Positions 17,482-26,693 of a stretch of 39,795 bases of DNA are shown in pieces (position 1 is the stretch's first letter; each line of letters starts with the position of its first letter). Made by a program: the position numbers and the translations under genes. The notes under the pieces are model-generated. The model did not search any database and was not told the DNA's origin. It worked only from the letters and a program-made list of their open reading frames with translations. The stretch is taken from the NCBI GenBank assembly GCA_947499005.1, contig CANMML010000033.1, positions 1 to 39,795 on the forward strand, in the 5' to 3' direction. Origin of the DNA: an uncultured Aquimarina sp. Lineage in GTDB: Bacteria > Bacteroidota > Bacteroidia > Flavobacteriales > Flavobacteriaceae.

Positions 17482-17738
17482 ACCTATGTACTTTAGTACA
17501 TCTCACTTTTAGTTTCTAAAAATTTTGTCTAAGGCTATAGGCATTAAGTTTTAAGCAGTAAGCCTTATGTCTATTAATATAGCTTACAGCAATAAGTTAG
17601 AAAATAGAAAAAGACTTTCAGTAGTAACCGAAACTATGGATCTTCCAGTCCCTAGTGATTCACTTCAGAATAAAAAAGTAAAATAAGACTGATTTATCTC
17701 GAAGGATGTAACTTTAAAAGAGATCTTAAATTATAATA

Positions 17739-19148
17739 ATGAACACATTAAAATTATACGGAGCAGATTGGTGTCCAGATTGCCGAAGAGCTAAAGCATA
17801 TTTAAAAGAAAACAATATAGATTTTGAATTTGTAGATGTAGACTTAGATGAGAGTGCTACTCGTTTAGTGGAAAAAATTAATAAAGGGAAACGAATTATC
17901 CCTACGATTGATTTTAATGGAAAAACCTATACAAATCCTAGTAATACAACATTAGCCGATGCCTTAGGAATTAATGAAGCAGGAGTGGTTCAACTTTTTG
18001 GAGCAGATTGGTGTCCTGATTGTCGTAGAGCAAAAAGCTATTTAGCAGATAATAACGTTAATTTTCAGTTTATTGATGTAGATGAACACGACTGGGCAAC
18101 GGCAAAAGTCGAGGAAATTAATAAAGGGAAACGAATTATTCCGACGGTGTTGATCGATGGGAAATCCTATACAAACCCAGATAACAACACACTTAAGGAG
18201 CTGCTAAGTATTGATGTTAAAAAAGAACATAAAGTTTACGATACTATAATCATTGGAGGGGGTGCAGCAGGGTTAACAACTTCAATTTATGCGCAAAGAG
18301 ATCGCTTTGATAGCTTAATATTAGAAAAGAAGACTATTGGTGGTAATGCTTTTTTAACTCAGAAAATTGAAAATTATCCAGGTTTTACTAATATCTCAGG
18401 TCCCGATTTAATGGATAAGATGGAGGAACAAGCTCTAACTTACGGTGCGACCATTAAAACAGGGATTGATGTAACTTCTATTGAAAAGAAAGACGGGAAG
18501 TTTTATGTGAAATCTACTCACGATACTTTCATAGGAAGAAGTGTAGTGGCTTCTACAGGTTCTACATATCGTAAATTGGGGATCGAAGGAGAAGAAGAAT
18601 TAATAGGTTCGGGGGTACACTTTTGTGCAACTTGTGATGGTGCTTTTTATAGAGATCGAGAAGTGGTTGTTATAGGAGGTGGAAACAGTGCACTAGAAGA
18701 AAGTATTTTTCTATCTGGTTTTGTGAAGAAAGTTAAAATCGTTCATCGTTCAGAAGAATTTACAGCCTCACCAACCTATGTAGAGAAGTTATCAGATATC
18801 GATACTATAGAAACTTTTATGAATAAGACTTCTGTTGCTTTTGTTGCTGACGATAAGGGGAATTTTAAAGGACTTAAGGTAAAAGATAATGAAACAGGAA
18901 AAGAAGAATTAATAACTGGAGATGGTTCTTTCATTTTTATAGGACTTATACCAAATACAAGGCTTTTTGAAGACGTTATCGAATTAAATGAAAGAGGGTT
19001 TATCGTTACAAAAGGTTTAGCTGAAACATCTTTAAAAGGAATTTATGCCGCGGGAGATTGTAGAGAAGGAGCCATTGCCCAAGTAGCTGCAGCAACTGGT
19101 GAAGGAGTACTGGCCAGTTATGGGATTAAAGATTATCTGAAAAAATAA
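17739..19148 (+). CDS. Double glutaredoxin-thioredoxin reductase fusion
   Basis: 469-residue cytoplasmic flavoenzyme with redoxins built in. Residues 1-78 and 80-158 are two glutaredoxin/NrdH-like domains, each with GADWCPDCRRAK (C12/C15 and C92/C95) and a shared block INKGKRIIPT. From about 165 a thioredoxin reductase follows: FAD loop TIIIGGGAAGLTTSIYA, active-site CATCDG (about 297-300), NADPH loop VVVIGGGNSALEES, and the C-terminal FAD motif GIYAAGDCREGAIAQ. Electrons would pass NADPH to FAD to CATC to the CPDC redoxins. The two redoxin domains are close in DNA as well as protein sequence, pointing to a fairly recent duplication. Likely role: reducing power for the Msr enzymes next door (inference). 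Confidence 0.93.
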   Translation: MNTLKLYGADWCPDCRRAKAYLKENNIDFEFVDVDLDESATRLVEKINKGKRIIPTIDFNGKTYTNPSNTTLADALGINEAGVVQLFGADWCPDCRRAKSYLADNNVNFQFIDVDEHDWATAKVEEINKGKRIIPTVLIDGKSYTNPDNNTLKELLSIDVKKEHKVYDTIIIGGGAAGLTTSIYAQRDRFDSLILEKKTIGGNAFLTQKIENYPGFTNISGPDLMDKMEEQALTYGATIKTGIDVTSIEKKDGKFYVKSTHDTFIGRSVVASTGSTYRKLGIEGEEELIGSGVHFCATCDGAFYRDREVVVIGGGNSALEESIFLSGFVKKVKIVHRSEEFTASPTYVEKLSDIDTIETFMNKTSVAFVADDKGNFKGLKVKDNETGKEELITGDGSFIFIGLIPNTRLFEDVIELNERGFIVTKGLAETSLKGIYAAGDCREGAIAQVAAATGEGVLASYGIKDYLKK

Positions 19149-19176
19149 AGGATATCATTTAAAAAGCATAAATAAA

Positions 19177-19234
19177 GCACCGTCGAAATTTAAAAAATCT
19201 ACTATTCTATAGCCTTTTTAAATTTCGACGGTGC
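19177..19234. repeat. Perfect 20-bp inverted repeat between convergent genes
   Basis: The arms 19177-19196 and 19215-19234 are perfect complements, beginning GCACCGTCG and ending AAAAA, around an 18-base loop. It lies 29 bases after the reductase fusion and 25 bases before the stop end of the lipoprotein gene. No T run follows on either strand, so if it terminates transcription it does so through the A/T-rich inner end of the stem. It could also stabilise RNA ends or be a protein site. Confidence 0.6.
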
Positions 19235-19259
19235 ATGTTAAAGAATTATATTCAAATTA

Positions 19260-20519
19260 TTATGATGGTCTCTTCGGAAGAATCTTTCTGATTTTTGAAC
19301 TACCTCCACTTACATATATAATTTTTCCATCAGGAGTGGCTTCGATCCCGTTTGGGTTTTGGAAAGTAGCCGTTGTGGCAGAACCATCAGAAGACCCAGC
19401 AACACCAGTACCAATTTCTTCGACGATAGTGCCGTCAAGACCAACAATAAAAATTTTATGCTGTTCAAAACCGGTTAAATAAAAGTGCTTATTGGCATAG
19501 GAAAAGTGTCCAATAGACGCAGGTGTATCTGCGATTTCTGTAATACTATAATCATCTTCTAGTTTGAAAATTTTTCCAGTATTGAAATTCCCTAAATAAG
19601 CAATATTGTTTTCTTTATCATGGGTAAAACCAATAAAGCCGTTGGTAGGAATATTTATTTCAGAAATAGAAAGATCAGATTCGATTTTAAAAATTTTCCT
19701 AGCTCCCCAAAATGTATTCAAGATGACTCCATCATTTAAGGATACAATTCCTCCTCCGCCAAAAAAACGACTGTCATTTACAATTTCGGATTTTGTTCCA
19801 TCTGCGGTAATTTTATAGATAATATTTGTTCCGAACAAAGTAGCCAGAAGATTACCTTCATTATCGAAAGTATTCCCTACAGCTTGTTTTACTTCATTAT
19901 TAAATATACTTACATCTCCTTCTGGAGTAACTTTAAATATATTGGGAGATTGTCCATTTTGATCACTACCGCCTCCATTGACATATAAATTAAGATCCGA
20001 ATCAAGTGAAATATCTTCACCAGCTTCAATGCTCTCGACAAGTGTTGTAACAATAGTTTCATTTTTAAATTGAAAGCTTTTTGTCGATGGGCTTAAAATA
20101 GTTTGATCGGTGTTTGATAGTGCCAAATGCATGGTGTAGTTTGTGTCTTCTTTTATGATGTCCCCATCGGTATCTTTTAACACTTTTGACACATATATTT
20201 CGGTAGTATTTTTAGCAGAAAACTCTTCGAATTGATCTTCTTTTAGTGCTGAAATTTGAGATGCCTGTAGCGTAGTGGATGCTTTTGAAATAATAAGTTT
20301 AGATGATGAAATGGTGCTTACCTCTCCTGTAAGATCAAATGAAATTTTTAAGTCAGTGCTATTTCCTTCATTTGCGGTATCTGTTATTACCAATTCTGAA
20401 ACAGTGGGTAAGGGAGTAATCATTTTATTTTCAGGGGTATCGTCGCTAGAACTACATGATGAAGTAATTATTAAGATGAAAAATAATTGAGTTAATGATT
20501 TAAAATCTGATCTTTTCAT
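19260..20519 (-). CDS. Lipoprotein with NHL-type beta-propeller
   Basis: 419 residues. The signal peptide ends in the lipobox SSCSSSDD, so the mature protein is lipid-anchored, probably at the outer membrane. Residues about 35-155 are an Ig/fibronectin-like region. Residues about 160-415 are repeated blades of the NHL/SMP-30 type (NIFKVTPEGDVSIF, IYKITADGTKSEI, IFKIESDLSIS, IFKLEDDYSIT, and the final NPNGIEATPDGKIIYVS). Such propellers bind ligands or partner proteins; no catalytic residues can be assigned. The membrane AraC gene lies upstream on the same strand, 87 bases away, and may control it. Confidence 0.83.
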   Translation of the reverse strand: MKRSDFKSLTQLFFILIITSSCSSSDDTPENKMITPLPTVSELVITDTANEGNSTDLKISFDLTGEVSTISSSKLIISKASTTLQASQISALKEDQFEEFSAKNTTEIYVSKVLKDTDGDIIKEDTNYTMHLALSNTDQTILSPSTKSFQFKNETIVTTLVESIEAGEDISLDSDLNLYVNGGGSDQNGQSPNIFKVTPEGDVSIFNNEVKQAVGNTFDNEGNLLATLFGTNIIYKITADGTKSEIVNDSRFFGGGGIVSLNDGVILNTFWGARKIFKIESDLSISEINIPTNGFIGFTHDKENNIAYLGNFNTGKIFKLEDDYSITEIADTPASIGHFSYANKHFYLTGFEQHKIFIVGLDGTIVEEIGTGVAGSSDGSATTATFQNPNGIEATPDGKIIYVSGGSSKIRKILPKRPS

Positions 20520-20606
20520 TATCGCTAAATTTTAATGATTTATTTAACGCTAATGAACTAATAAATTAATGCTAAGTCGACTCAATAACAGAATTTGGCA
20601 CCTTTT

Positions 20607-21749
20607 TTAAAGAGTTGAGACCTTTTTTAATGTTACAAATTGACTAGGAGTTTGCCCTGTGTGATTTTTAAAAACTCTATTGAAAGAAGATTTGCTATTG
20701 AATCCTGCTTCTAAAGCAATTGCCAATAAAGTGAGTTGTTCATTTTTTTTGGAGTTGATCATGTCTTTAAATTCCTCTATTCTGTAATGATTTATAAAAT
20801 CATAAAAACTCATTTCAAATTCATTATTAATTTTAGTCGACAGTTTTCTAACAGGCATTTTTATTTCACCGGCTAGATCAGTCAATTTTAAATCGGGATT
20901 TAAAAATGGTTTTTTATTCAGCATATATGAATGCAAATCAAATAATTGGGAAGAGATCTCAGGAATCCTTTTTGTCTTGATTTTTTTTGGTTTTTCAAAT
21001 ACTAAAATTTCCGATTTATTACTATGCCACACCGCTAAAGAGATCAATAGGATACTATTCTGTAAAAAAATCGCTAGTTCAACATAAATAATTCTAATAT
21101 TTAAAAAATGAAGAAAGAAAAGTAATACTGTCGAAAAAATTGCTATTCCTACATATATGTATATAATATTATAAAGCTTGCTCGTGTAATTTAAAGAGGT
21201 ATTAGGGGATAATAACCTTATATTGTTTTTCTCTTTTTTTAATAAAACAGATATATAAGTTATATACCCTACAAGAACGAATAGTTTTAGTGTAACTAAA
21301 ATGACACCTATTGATTTCATAGAAAAAGTTAAACTCATGAAATCGTTAACTCTACTAAGTTTATAGCTAGAAGGACTCAACATAAAATCTAAATGTCCGC
21401 CTCCCCACCATAAATATACAAATAGACTAAGATGAAAAAGGTCATACCATTTAAAGGTTCTTTTGGGTTTTAAGAAAATGAGCACATAGAAGAAAAACAA
21501 TGGGTCAATTACAAAAGAAAAAGGATATGTAAAAAAAATGCTGTGAGGGATTTTTGCATAAAGACCCGAGTAAACAATAAAGTTATCCAGCATTCGGATA
21601 CTCATAATTAAAAATATACCCGCCAGAAACATGTTAGATTTTCTAATTCCTTTTTTTGAACGGAATATACTTACAGCCAATAATAAACTTGCAAATGCTC
21701 CTGTTGCCGTAATTGCTGATGCAAATATGTTATATAATGTATATTCCAT
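20607..21749 (-). CDS. Membrane-anchored AraC-type regulator
   Basis: 380 residues. The N-terminal ~230 hold seven hydrophobic segments (for example FASLLLAVSIF, SFVIDPLFFFYVLIFL, GVILVTLKLFVLVGYITY, FLQNSILLISLAVW). The C-terminal ~100 form an AraC HTH pair: LKLTDLAGEIKMPVRKLSTKI and LLAIALEAGFNSKSSFNRVF, ending TGQTPSQFV. This fused seven-TM/AraC layout is common in Bacteroidota. The ligand is unknown; the NHL lipoprotein gene immediately downstream is the natural target candidate. No truncation is visible. Confidence 0.88.
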   Translation of the reverse strand: MEYTLYNIFASAITATGAFASLLLAVSIFRSKKGIRKSNMFLAGIFLIMSIRMLDNFIVYSGLYAKIPHSIFFTYPFSFVIDPLFFFYVLIFLKPKRTFKWYDLFHLSLFVYLWWGGGHLDFMLSPSSYKLSRVNDFMSLTFSMKSIGVILVTLKLFVLVGYITYISVLLKKEKNNIRLLSPNTSLNYTSKLYNIIYIYVGIAIFSTVLLFFLHFLNIRIIYVELAIFLQNSILLISLAVWHSNKSEILVFEKPKKIKTKRIPEISSQLFDLHSYMLNKKPFLNPDLKLTDLAGEIKMPVRKLSTKINNEFEMSFYDFINHYRIEEFKDMINSKKNEQLTLLAIALEAGFNSKSSFNRVFKNHTGQTPSQFVTLKKVSTL

Positions 21750-22231
21750 GTTCCTTTGTAAATATTAAACTTAATTATTTTTCGGTTAGCGTTTAATAAA
21801 CCAAATAAAGTGTCAAAAAAAATGACAGTTCTTATAAATCATTCTAGGGACAGGAATCTGATTCTCGTGTTTTATGTTATTCTTATTTCATTATTAATGC
21901 TATAGTCTATTAGACTTTTTCTATTAAAATTTAAAGTTATTTTTAGGAAGTGGTACATTGATGAATTCCTTTCAAATATCAGATTTCTCAGGCGGAAGCT
22001 ATTTGAGATCAATTATTTCTAAAATAGGCTAAGTAAGTAGGTTAGCAATATATTGAATTCACTTTTAGCCTTTGATTTATCACTTTTAAGGCTTCTTAGG
22101 GCTAGTTTTAAATATCAGATTCCTATTCAATCATGAAATTTCCTCTTCACCTTAGATTTCTTTAGTAAAGGATACTACTGCTATAGCTTTGTAACTGTAA
22201 TTAATTTATACATCAACTAAAAATTACTGTT
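21750..22231. other. 482-base spacer with no gene seen
   Basis: It separates divergent genes and holds their promoters. Apart from a TAGCTTTG box near the right end and two copies of AAATATCAGATT (around 21975 and 22111), I see no structure or ORF. Confidence 0.5.
22184..22191 (+). promoter_or_regulatory. Candidate -7 box TAGCTTTG
   Basis: Full TAnnTTTG match, 41 bases before the ATG at 22232. No -33 element is clear. Confidence 0.45.
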
Positions 22232-23011
22232 ATGAAAACGCTAAAGAACAACGTAACCATTTTACTATTAGTTATTACTTCATTCCCTATTTGGTCACAA
22301 TATGCCAATGCAGATATTGATGTTATTAATGAATCTATTGATAGCATAGAAGAAAATATAAGCTATGACTCTTGGTCAAAAATATTGCGAAAAAATGCAA
22401 GTGTTTTGGGAGCCATAAATTACACAGGATTTAAAAAAGATCACAAGCAATTTAATTATGTGTTAAAGAAAATAGCTGCTGTAGAAGTGAAAAAATCATG
22501 GAACAGAAAGACTCAATTAGCACATTGGATTAATGTATACAATGCTTATTCTATAAAACTAATTGCAGATCATTTTCCAGCAAAAAGGCTTAGTGAAATA
22601 GGAAAAATAGAGAAGATTAAATTTTTTGAAATCAATAATAATATGATGAGTCTTGCTGATGTTGAAGATATTATTAAAGGCTTTAATGATGTAAGAGCCT
22701 TATTAGTATTGCATAGAGGAGCAAAATCGAGTATTAAAATGGATAAAAATGCTTACACAGCTGATAACTTAGAGAAGACGTTGGAAAAGAAAATGCGAGT
22801 TTTCATAAATAATACTAGAAAAAATAAAATCACAGCCCAAAAAGTTGAATTATCAGGCTTAATTAAAAGCTACAAGAAAGAGGTAGAGAAAGAATATAGT
22901 AGTGTTAAGGAGTTTGTAAATACGTATAGTAATATTAGTCTTAATTATGGACAAAAAATAAGCTATTTAACTTATGATGATACGATTAATTCATTTCAAG
23001 AAGTTTTTTAG
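22232..23011 (+). CDS. Exported DUF547-family protein
   Basis: 259 residues with a signal peptide (cleavage near IWSQ). The DUF547 core is visible: LAHWINVYNAYSIKLIADHFP (about 90-110), the following KIKFFEINNNMMSLADVEDIIKG, and RALLVLHRGAKSSIKM where the family normally has a Cys-containing line (CAS..CPPL). Both of those cysteines are missing here. Other Bacteroidota paralogs share the WINVYNAY line, so the assignment is good, but the molecular function of the family is unknown. The gene stands alone and ends in a good terminator. Confidence 0.8.
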   Translation: MKTLKNNVTILLLVITSFPIWSQYANADIDVINESIDSIEENISYDSWSKILRKNASVLGAINYTGFKKDHKQFNYVLKKIAAVEVKKSWNRKTQLAHWINVYNAYSIKLIADHFPAKRLSEIGKIEKIKFFEINNNMMSLADVEDIIKGFNDVRALLVLHRGAKSSIKMDKNAYTADNLEKTLEKKMRVFINNTRKNKITAQKVELSGLIKSYKKEVEKEYSSVKEFVNTYSNISLNYGQKISYLTYDDTINSFQEVF

Positions 23012-23080
23012 CAAAACAAAATAAAGATTTCGTAGTTGATAGTTAGTTGGTTGTAGGACTTAAATGAATTAAGTTCTTCG

Positions 23081-23113
23081 ATAGGAGTCCTTTATAGGGC
23101 TCCTATTTTTTTG
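23081..23113 (+). terminator. Terminator after the DUF547 gene
   Basis: A 10-bp stem (23081-23090 with 23097-23106, one wobble) and a T-rich tail. The stop codon of the convergent TPR gene (23092-23094) falls in its loop, so the two transcription units are packed end to end. Confidence 0.85.
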
Positions 23114-24381
23114 ATATAATTTGGCCCCAATTCGTAAAGAGCACTTTCTAATTCCTCTTTTAGTTTCAGTACTATTTTTTTATCGTTTGGATTTCCTTTT
23201 AGGATAATTGCGGCATTATATAAGGCTTTAGGTTCTTCTGTTTTTCGCAGAACATTTTTTTTAATTATGGCTGTTGCTTTTTCTTTCATATGGTTACTAG
23301 CCAGTGCTCTAGCATACCAGCTATAACTAGTAGCTGTTTTTCTAACGGTATTTAATTCTTTTTCAGCCAATGAAAGCGCTTTTTTGAGCAATGAAGGCTT
23401 ATCAGATTCCAAATAAACTTCTATTAATTGTGTGTAATAGGCATTACCATACTCAGGATTACTAGCCTTATTTATAAACTGTTGTTCATAATACTTTGCA
23501 GTTTCAATTTGGCCTTTAAATCTTGTTATTTTACTTTTAAGTAGAAGATAATCTGGTCTGGAAGATTTGTTGATCAAAGTATCTACAATACGATTAGCTC
23601 CTTCAATATTTTTTTCGTGTGAATATAAAACCCAAGCAATACCTTTAAGTGAGTAGGTATCGTTAGGGTTAATCTTTAATGCTTTTAAGTATGCATGGTA
23701 CGATTTTTCAATTTCACCTTGATGTCCGTAAAAATCACCTAAGTTTGAAAAAGCCCATTCTTGTAGGCTTTCGTTATGTTGCTCATTGGCTATTTGTGAA
23801 GCATGTTCTAAATGAGATACAGCTTGACTTAATTGTCCTTTGAAATCTTTCCATTTAGCTGCTCGAATCAAATAATTAAAATCTTTATAATTTTTAAATT
23901 TATCTAAATACGTTTTAGCTTTGGTAGGGTTCCCTAATTCCAAGTGAGTATCAAATAACAATTGATCGGTAGTTCTTTTTTTGTACGCTATCTTTTCTGC
24001 TTTGTTTAATAGCAGGAGACATTCTAGAAAGCGATGTTGCTGTGTGTAATTTTGAATTAATTGATGCAGTAATCCAACGTCATTACTATCGGTGATTTTG
24101 ACGGCTTCTTCGATCGCTTTAGTGGCTTTTTTTAGGTGTTTTATTTTTCCAGTAGCTTTATAGAGTGCACCTTCGGAAGCGGATAATTTACTGTAATAAA
24201 TACTTTGAGTAATATCGGAATTGACTTTGTTTCTCCAAAAAGTATTATTTGTGTTAAGCTTATTGAGATATTGAGGAGGGCAAGCTTGCAAATAGACTTG
24301 ATAATCAGAAAAACGAGTGATGCTAGTATTTTTATTGCAACTAACTATTAATAGGATACATATGAATGCTATTTTTTTCAT
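23092..24381 (-). CDS. TPR-repeat lipoprotein
   Basis: 429 residues. A short signal peptide ends in the lipobox LLIVSCNK. The rest is helical repeats of the TPR type from about 60 to 420; the clearest is QEWAFSNLGDFYGHQGEIEK followed by SYHAYLKALKINPNDTYSLKG. TPRs are protein-binding scaffolds, so in this last position of the six-gene operon it probably holds envelope partners together. It is separated from the preceding gene by 85 bases, the largest gap in the operon, so partly independent expression is possible. Confidence 0.85.
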   Translation of the reverse strand: MKKIAFICILLIVSCNKNTSITRFSDYQVYLQACPPQYLNKLNTNNTFWRNKVNSDITQSIYYSKLSASEGALYKATGKIKHLKKATKAIEEAVKITDSNDVGLLHQLIQNYTQQHRFLECLLLLNKAEKIAYKKRTTDQLLFDTHLELGNPTKAKTYLDKFKNYKDFNYLIRAAKWKDFKGQLSQAVSHLEHASQIANEQHNESLQEWAFSNLGDFYGHQGEIEKSYHAYLKALKINPNDTYSLKGIAWVLYSHEKNIEGANRIVDTLINKSSRPDYLLLKSKITRFKGQIETAKYYEQQFINKASNPEYGNAYYTQLIEVYLESDKPSLLKKALSLAEKELNTVRKTATSYSWYARALASNHMKEKATAIIKKNVLRKTEEPKALYNAAIILKGNPNDKKIVLKLKEELESALYELGPNYIKKIGAL

Positions 24382-24466
24382 AACTAAATGTAAAAAAGGC
24401 TAAGCTCATTTAGGTGATATCTAATATGAGTTAGCCATTAAAACAAAATATTTTATAAATAATGCC

Positions 24467-25036
24467 TTACCAAGGCTTGGGAACATAAGGAAAAGTACTT
24501 CGGAAAGGTCTATCATTAGAATTTACATTGTCTGAGGACAATTGTGGGTTTTCTGTACCATCTTCACCTCCAAAAATCAATAGCAATTCTGTATCGATAA
24601 CATCATCTTCTAAGTTTCTTCCAGTAAGTACATTTGTCCCATCAAAAAAAGTAGTTGTTCCTGTTAAACTAATCGTTAACACATCATTGGCTAATAGTGC
24701 AGCTAATTCAGCAGCAGACATCCCTAGAATATTTGTGTCTGTAGCATTATTATAAGCAGGACTTAGTGCTATAATGCGATCTTCAATTTCGGTCGCAAAT
24801 GTAGCTTGTAAATCTCCTGTGACGGTAGTATTAAAGGCATCTTTTCGATTCGTTAAAATAATCATTGTATTGATGGTTGGTTTTCCTACTCGATCTTCTT
24901 GGACGAATGTTCCCTCGAAATCTGTAATAGCTTCCTCGTTTGTAATTTCTCTTGTGTCTGTACCAGCATCTTCGTTTAAACTACATGAAATGCATAAGTA
25001 TAAACAACTCATTAATGTTATAACTTTTAACCTCAT
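24467..25036 (-). CDS. Lipoprotein resembling the C-terminal half of DUF4331
   Basis: 189 residues, lipobox CISCSLNED. The body resembles the second half of full-length DUF4331 proteins: VQEDRVGKPTINTMIILTNRKDAFN, then GRNLEDDVIDTELLLIFGG, and the typical ending NDRPFRSTFPYVPKPW. Upstream, 6 bases away, lies a gene for the first half. Each half has its own export signal, so this is a real two-protein arrangement rather than a frameshift. Function of the family is unknown. Confidence 0.78.
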   Translation of the reverse strand: MRLKVITLMSCLYLCISCSLNEDAGTDTREITNEEAITDFEGTFVQEDRVGKPTINTMIILTNRKDAFNTTVTGDLQATFATEIEDRIIALSPAYNNATDTNILGMSAAELAALLANDVLTISLTGTTTFFDGTNVLTGRNLEDDVIDTELLLIFGGEDGTENPQLSSDNVNSNDRPFRSTFPYVPKPW

Positions 25037-25042
25037 GATGTT

Positions 25043-25708
25043 TTAATTTTGTTTACGATTAGCAGTTATCCAAGCATTGATTGAGTCCCCATTTCCTAAT
25101 AGCCTTTTTGGAAGTTCAATGGCAATCGTCAATACATTTAATCCATTCCAAGTATCATTTCCTGGTGTATTAAAGCGATCTACATCACCAGCAATAACTT
25201 GTCTAAAACGGGCGATATCAAAAAAGAAAGGATCTTCTGTTACTCCGGCAAAATATTTCCAACCGGTTTCTGTTTCTAGAATGATATCATCTTCTTGATA
25301 CGGAGTAATTAATACCCGCTCTTGAAAATTGGCATCACTAACAATAGTGCCTCTTAATCCTGTTTCTTGAGGAGTTACAGGGCCAAAGAAGTGCATCCAA
25401 TTACCGCGTCTAATCATTTGGATGACCAAATCTTCAACATTATCCCCAGTGTTATCGATATTAATTTCATAAAGTACATTTTGATCAAAATTGGCAGTTT
25501 CACTTTCTGTAGGACTTAATATTCCTTGACTTGTAACGATAAACACCATATTAGAAGGTGTTGCTTCGCTTTCGAAAGCATAAAAATCAGAGACATCTGC
25601 TGTGCTATTGATAATGCTAGGAGCATCAACATGGTCTGAGGCTGTTAATAGGATAGTACCGATTAACAAACCTAATGCAGGAATAATGATTCTTTTTACA
25701 TTCTTCAT
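25043..25708 (-). CDS. DUF4331 N-terminal-half protein, exported
   Basis: 221 residues. A hydrophobic N-terminal signal (GLLIGTILLTA) is followed at once by the DUF4331 opening SDHVDAPSIINSTADVSDFYAF. Further family lines follow: VLYEINIDNTGDNVEDLVIQ, GWKYFAGVTEDPFFFDIARF, and LNVLTIAIELPKRLLG. It stops where full-length DUF4331 proteins would continue with the part encoded by the next gene. Likely periplasmic and partnering with that lipoprotein. It starts 19 bases after the DUF5777 barrel gene. Confidence 0.85.
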   Translation of the reverse strand: MKNVKRIIIPALGLLIGTILLTASDHVDAPSIINSTADVSDFYAFESEATPSNMVFIVTSQGILSPTESETANFDQNVLYEINIDNTGDNVEDLVIQMIRRGNWMHFFGPVTPQETGLRGTIVSDANFQERVLITPYQEDDIILETETGWKYFAGVTEDPFFFDIARFRQVIAGDVDRFNTPGNDTWNGLNVLTIAIELPKRLLGNGDSINAWITANRKQN

Positions 25709-25727
25709 GACAAATAAGTTTAGAGGG

Positions 25728-26693
25728 CTAGTTTTTACGCTTCTTTAAATGCAGTACATAAGTGAAATTCCAACCAAAGAATAGGTTACCATCTTTAAAA
25801 TTGAAGTTGGCAGGAGTTTCTGTAATTACAATATCTTCAGCGTAGTTCCCTGTGTTTGTTAAGAATAATTGTATTTGAACTTTAGAAACTTCCCAATTAA
25901 CCCCTAATGAATACGCTCCAAAAGTTTCGATATTTTGCAATGCAGAAGATTCGGGTAGCCAATAGTATTCAGAAAATAAGGAAGTATGTTTTCCTACTTT
26001 ATACCTTCCTCCAAATCCAATAGCTAAATGTGTATCGGGGTTTTCTTCGAAACGATTCGACCCTCTAAAAATTAGAGTAGGGGATACTTGTAAAGAAAGG
26101 TTTCTATTGAATTTTCTAGCGATTAATAATTGAGCAAAGACATTCGTTTTATCGTAAAAGCTGTCTTCTAAATTAATGGATGTATTGGGTATTGTGGTAT
26201 CGTAAATAGAAGTAACATCTCCATCGCCAGGAATATTTTCTAAGTTTTCTAAACGATGAGATCCGCCAATTATACCAGTTATACTAAAAGGAATGCTCTT
26301 TTTTCCTTTTTGCTGTTGTACAATTCGATGTTTAAAATATCCATCGAGTACGCCATTATTTGCCCAACCACCACCGATTGTAAATTTATCTGTGATAGCG
26401 ATATCTGCACCAAATCGAACACTCATTCTATCGGAAGCAAAACTGTTTCTTTCCACAACTTCTCCATCTACTTCGGGGATATTCCAATATCTAGAATATG
26501 CGCTTAATTCGAGGACTCCTTTTTGTCTAGTTTCTACCGAGTGAAACATTCCAATTCGTAACATTTTAAAGGTAGATTGTACAGTTTCAGTACGCTCTTT
26601 TTCTTCAAAATATAATTCATCTAAAAGGCCTTGACCATAAGTAGAAGTCAAACCTAAATAGAACAGGATAGAGATAAATAACTTACTTTTCAT
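25728..26693 (-). CDS. DUF5777-type outer-membrane beta-barrel
   Basis: About 321 residues from the preferred start (MKSKLF at 26693; an ATG at 26702 would add three residues). Signal peptide to about TYGQG, then alternating strands typical of an outer-membrane barrel: LRIGMFHSVETRQKGVLELS, RFGADIAITDKFTIGGGW, LAIGFGGRYKVGKHTSLFSEYYW, FFGWNFTYVLHLKKRKN. The overall pattern matches DUF5777 barrels of Bacteroidota. The start overlaps the stop of the YceI-like gene by 11 bases, showing translational coupling. Confidence 0.83.
   Translation of the reverse strand: MKSKLFISILFYLGLTSTYGQGLLDELYFEEKERTETVQSTFKMLRIGMFHSVETRQKGVLELSAYSRYWNIPEVDGEVVERNSFASDRMSVRFGADIAITDKFTIGGGWANNGVLDGYFKHRIVQQQKGKKSIPFSITGIIGGSHRLENLENIPGDGDVTSIYDTTIPNTSINLEDSFYDKTNVFAQLLIARKFNRNLSLQVSPTLIFRGSNRFEENPDTHLAIGFGGRYKVGKHTSLFSEYYWLPESSALQNIETFGAYSLGVNWEVSKVQIQLFLTNTGNYAEDIVITETPANFNFKDGNLFFGWNFTYVLHLKKRKN

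Noticed and set aside
17567..17686. 39-codon plus-strand ORF before the reductase fusion
   Set aside because: Protein-like start (MSINIAYSNKLENRKRL) but no ribosome site or recognisable family; kept only as a possibility.
24467..25708. DUF4331 pair as one gene broken by a frameshift
   Set aside because: Each half has its own start and export signal, and the second has a lipobox, so it is a real two-gene arrangement.
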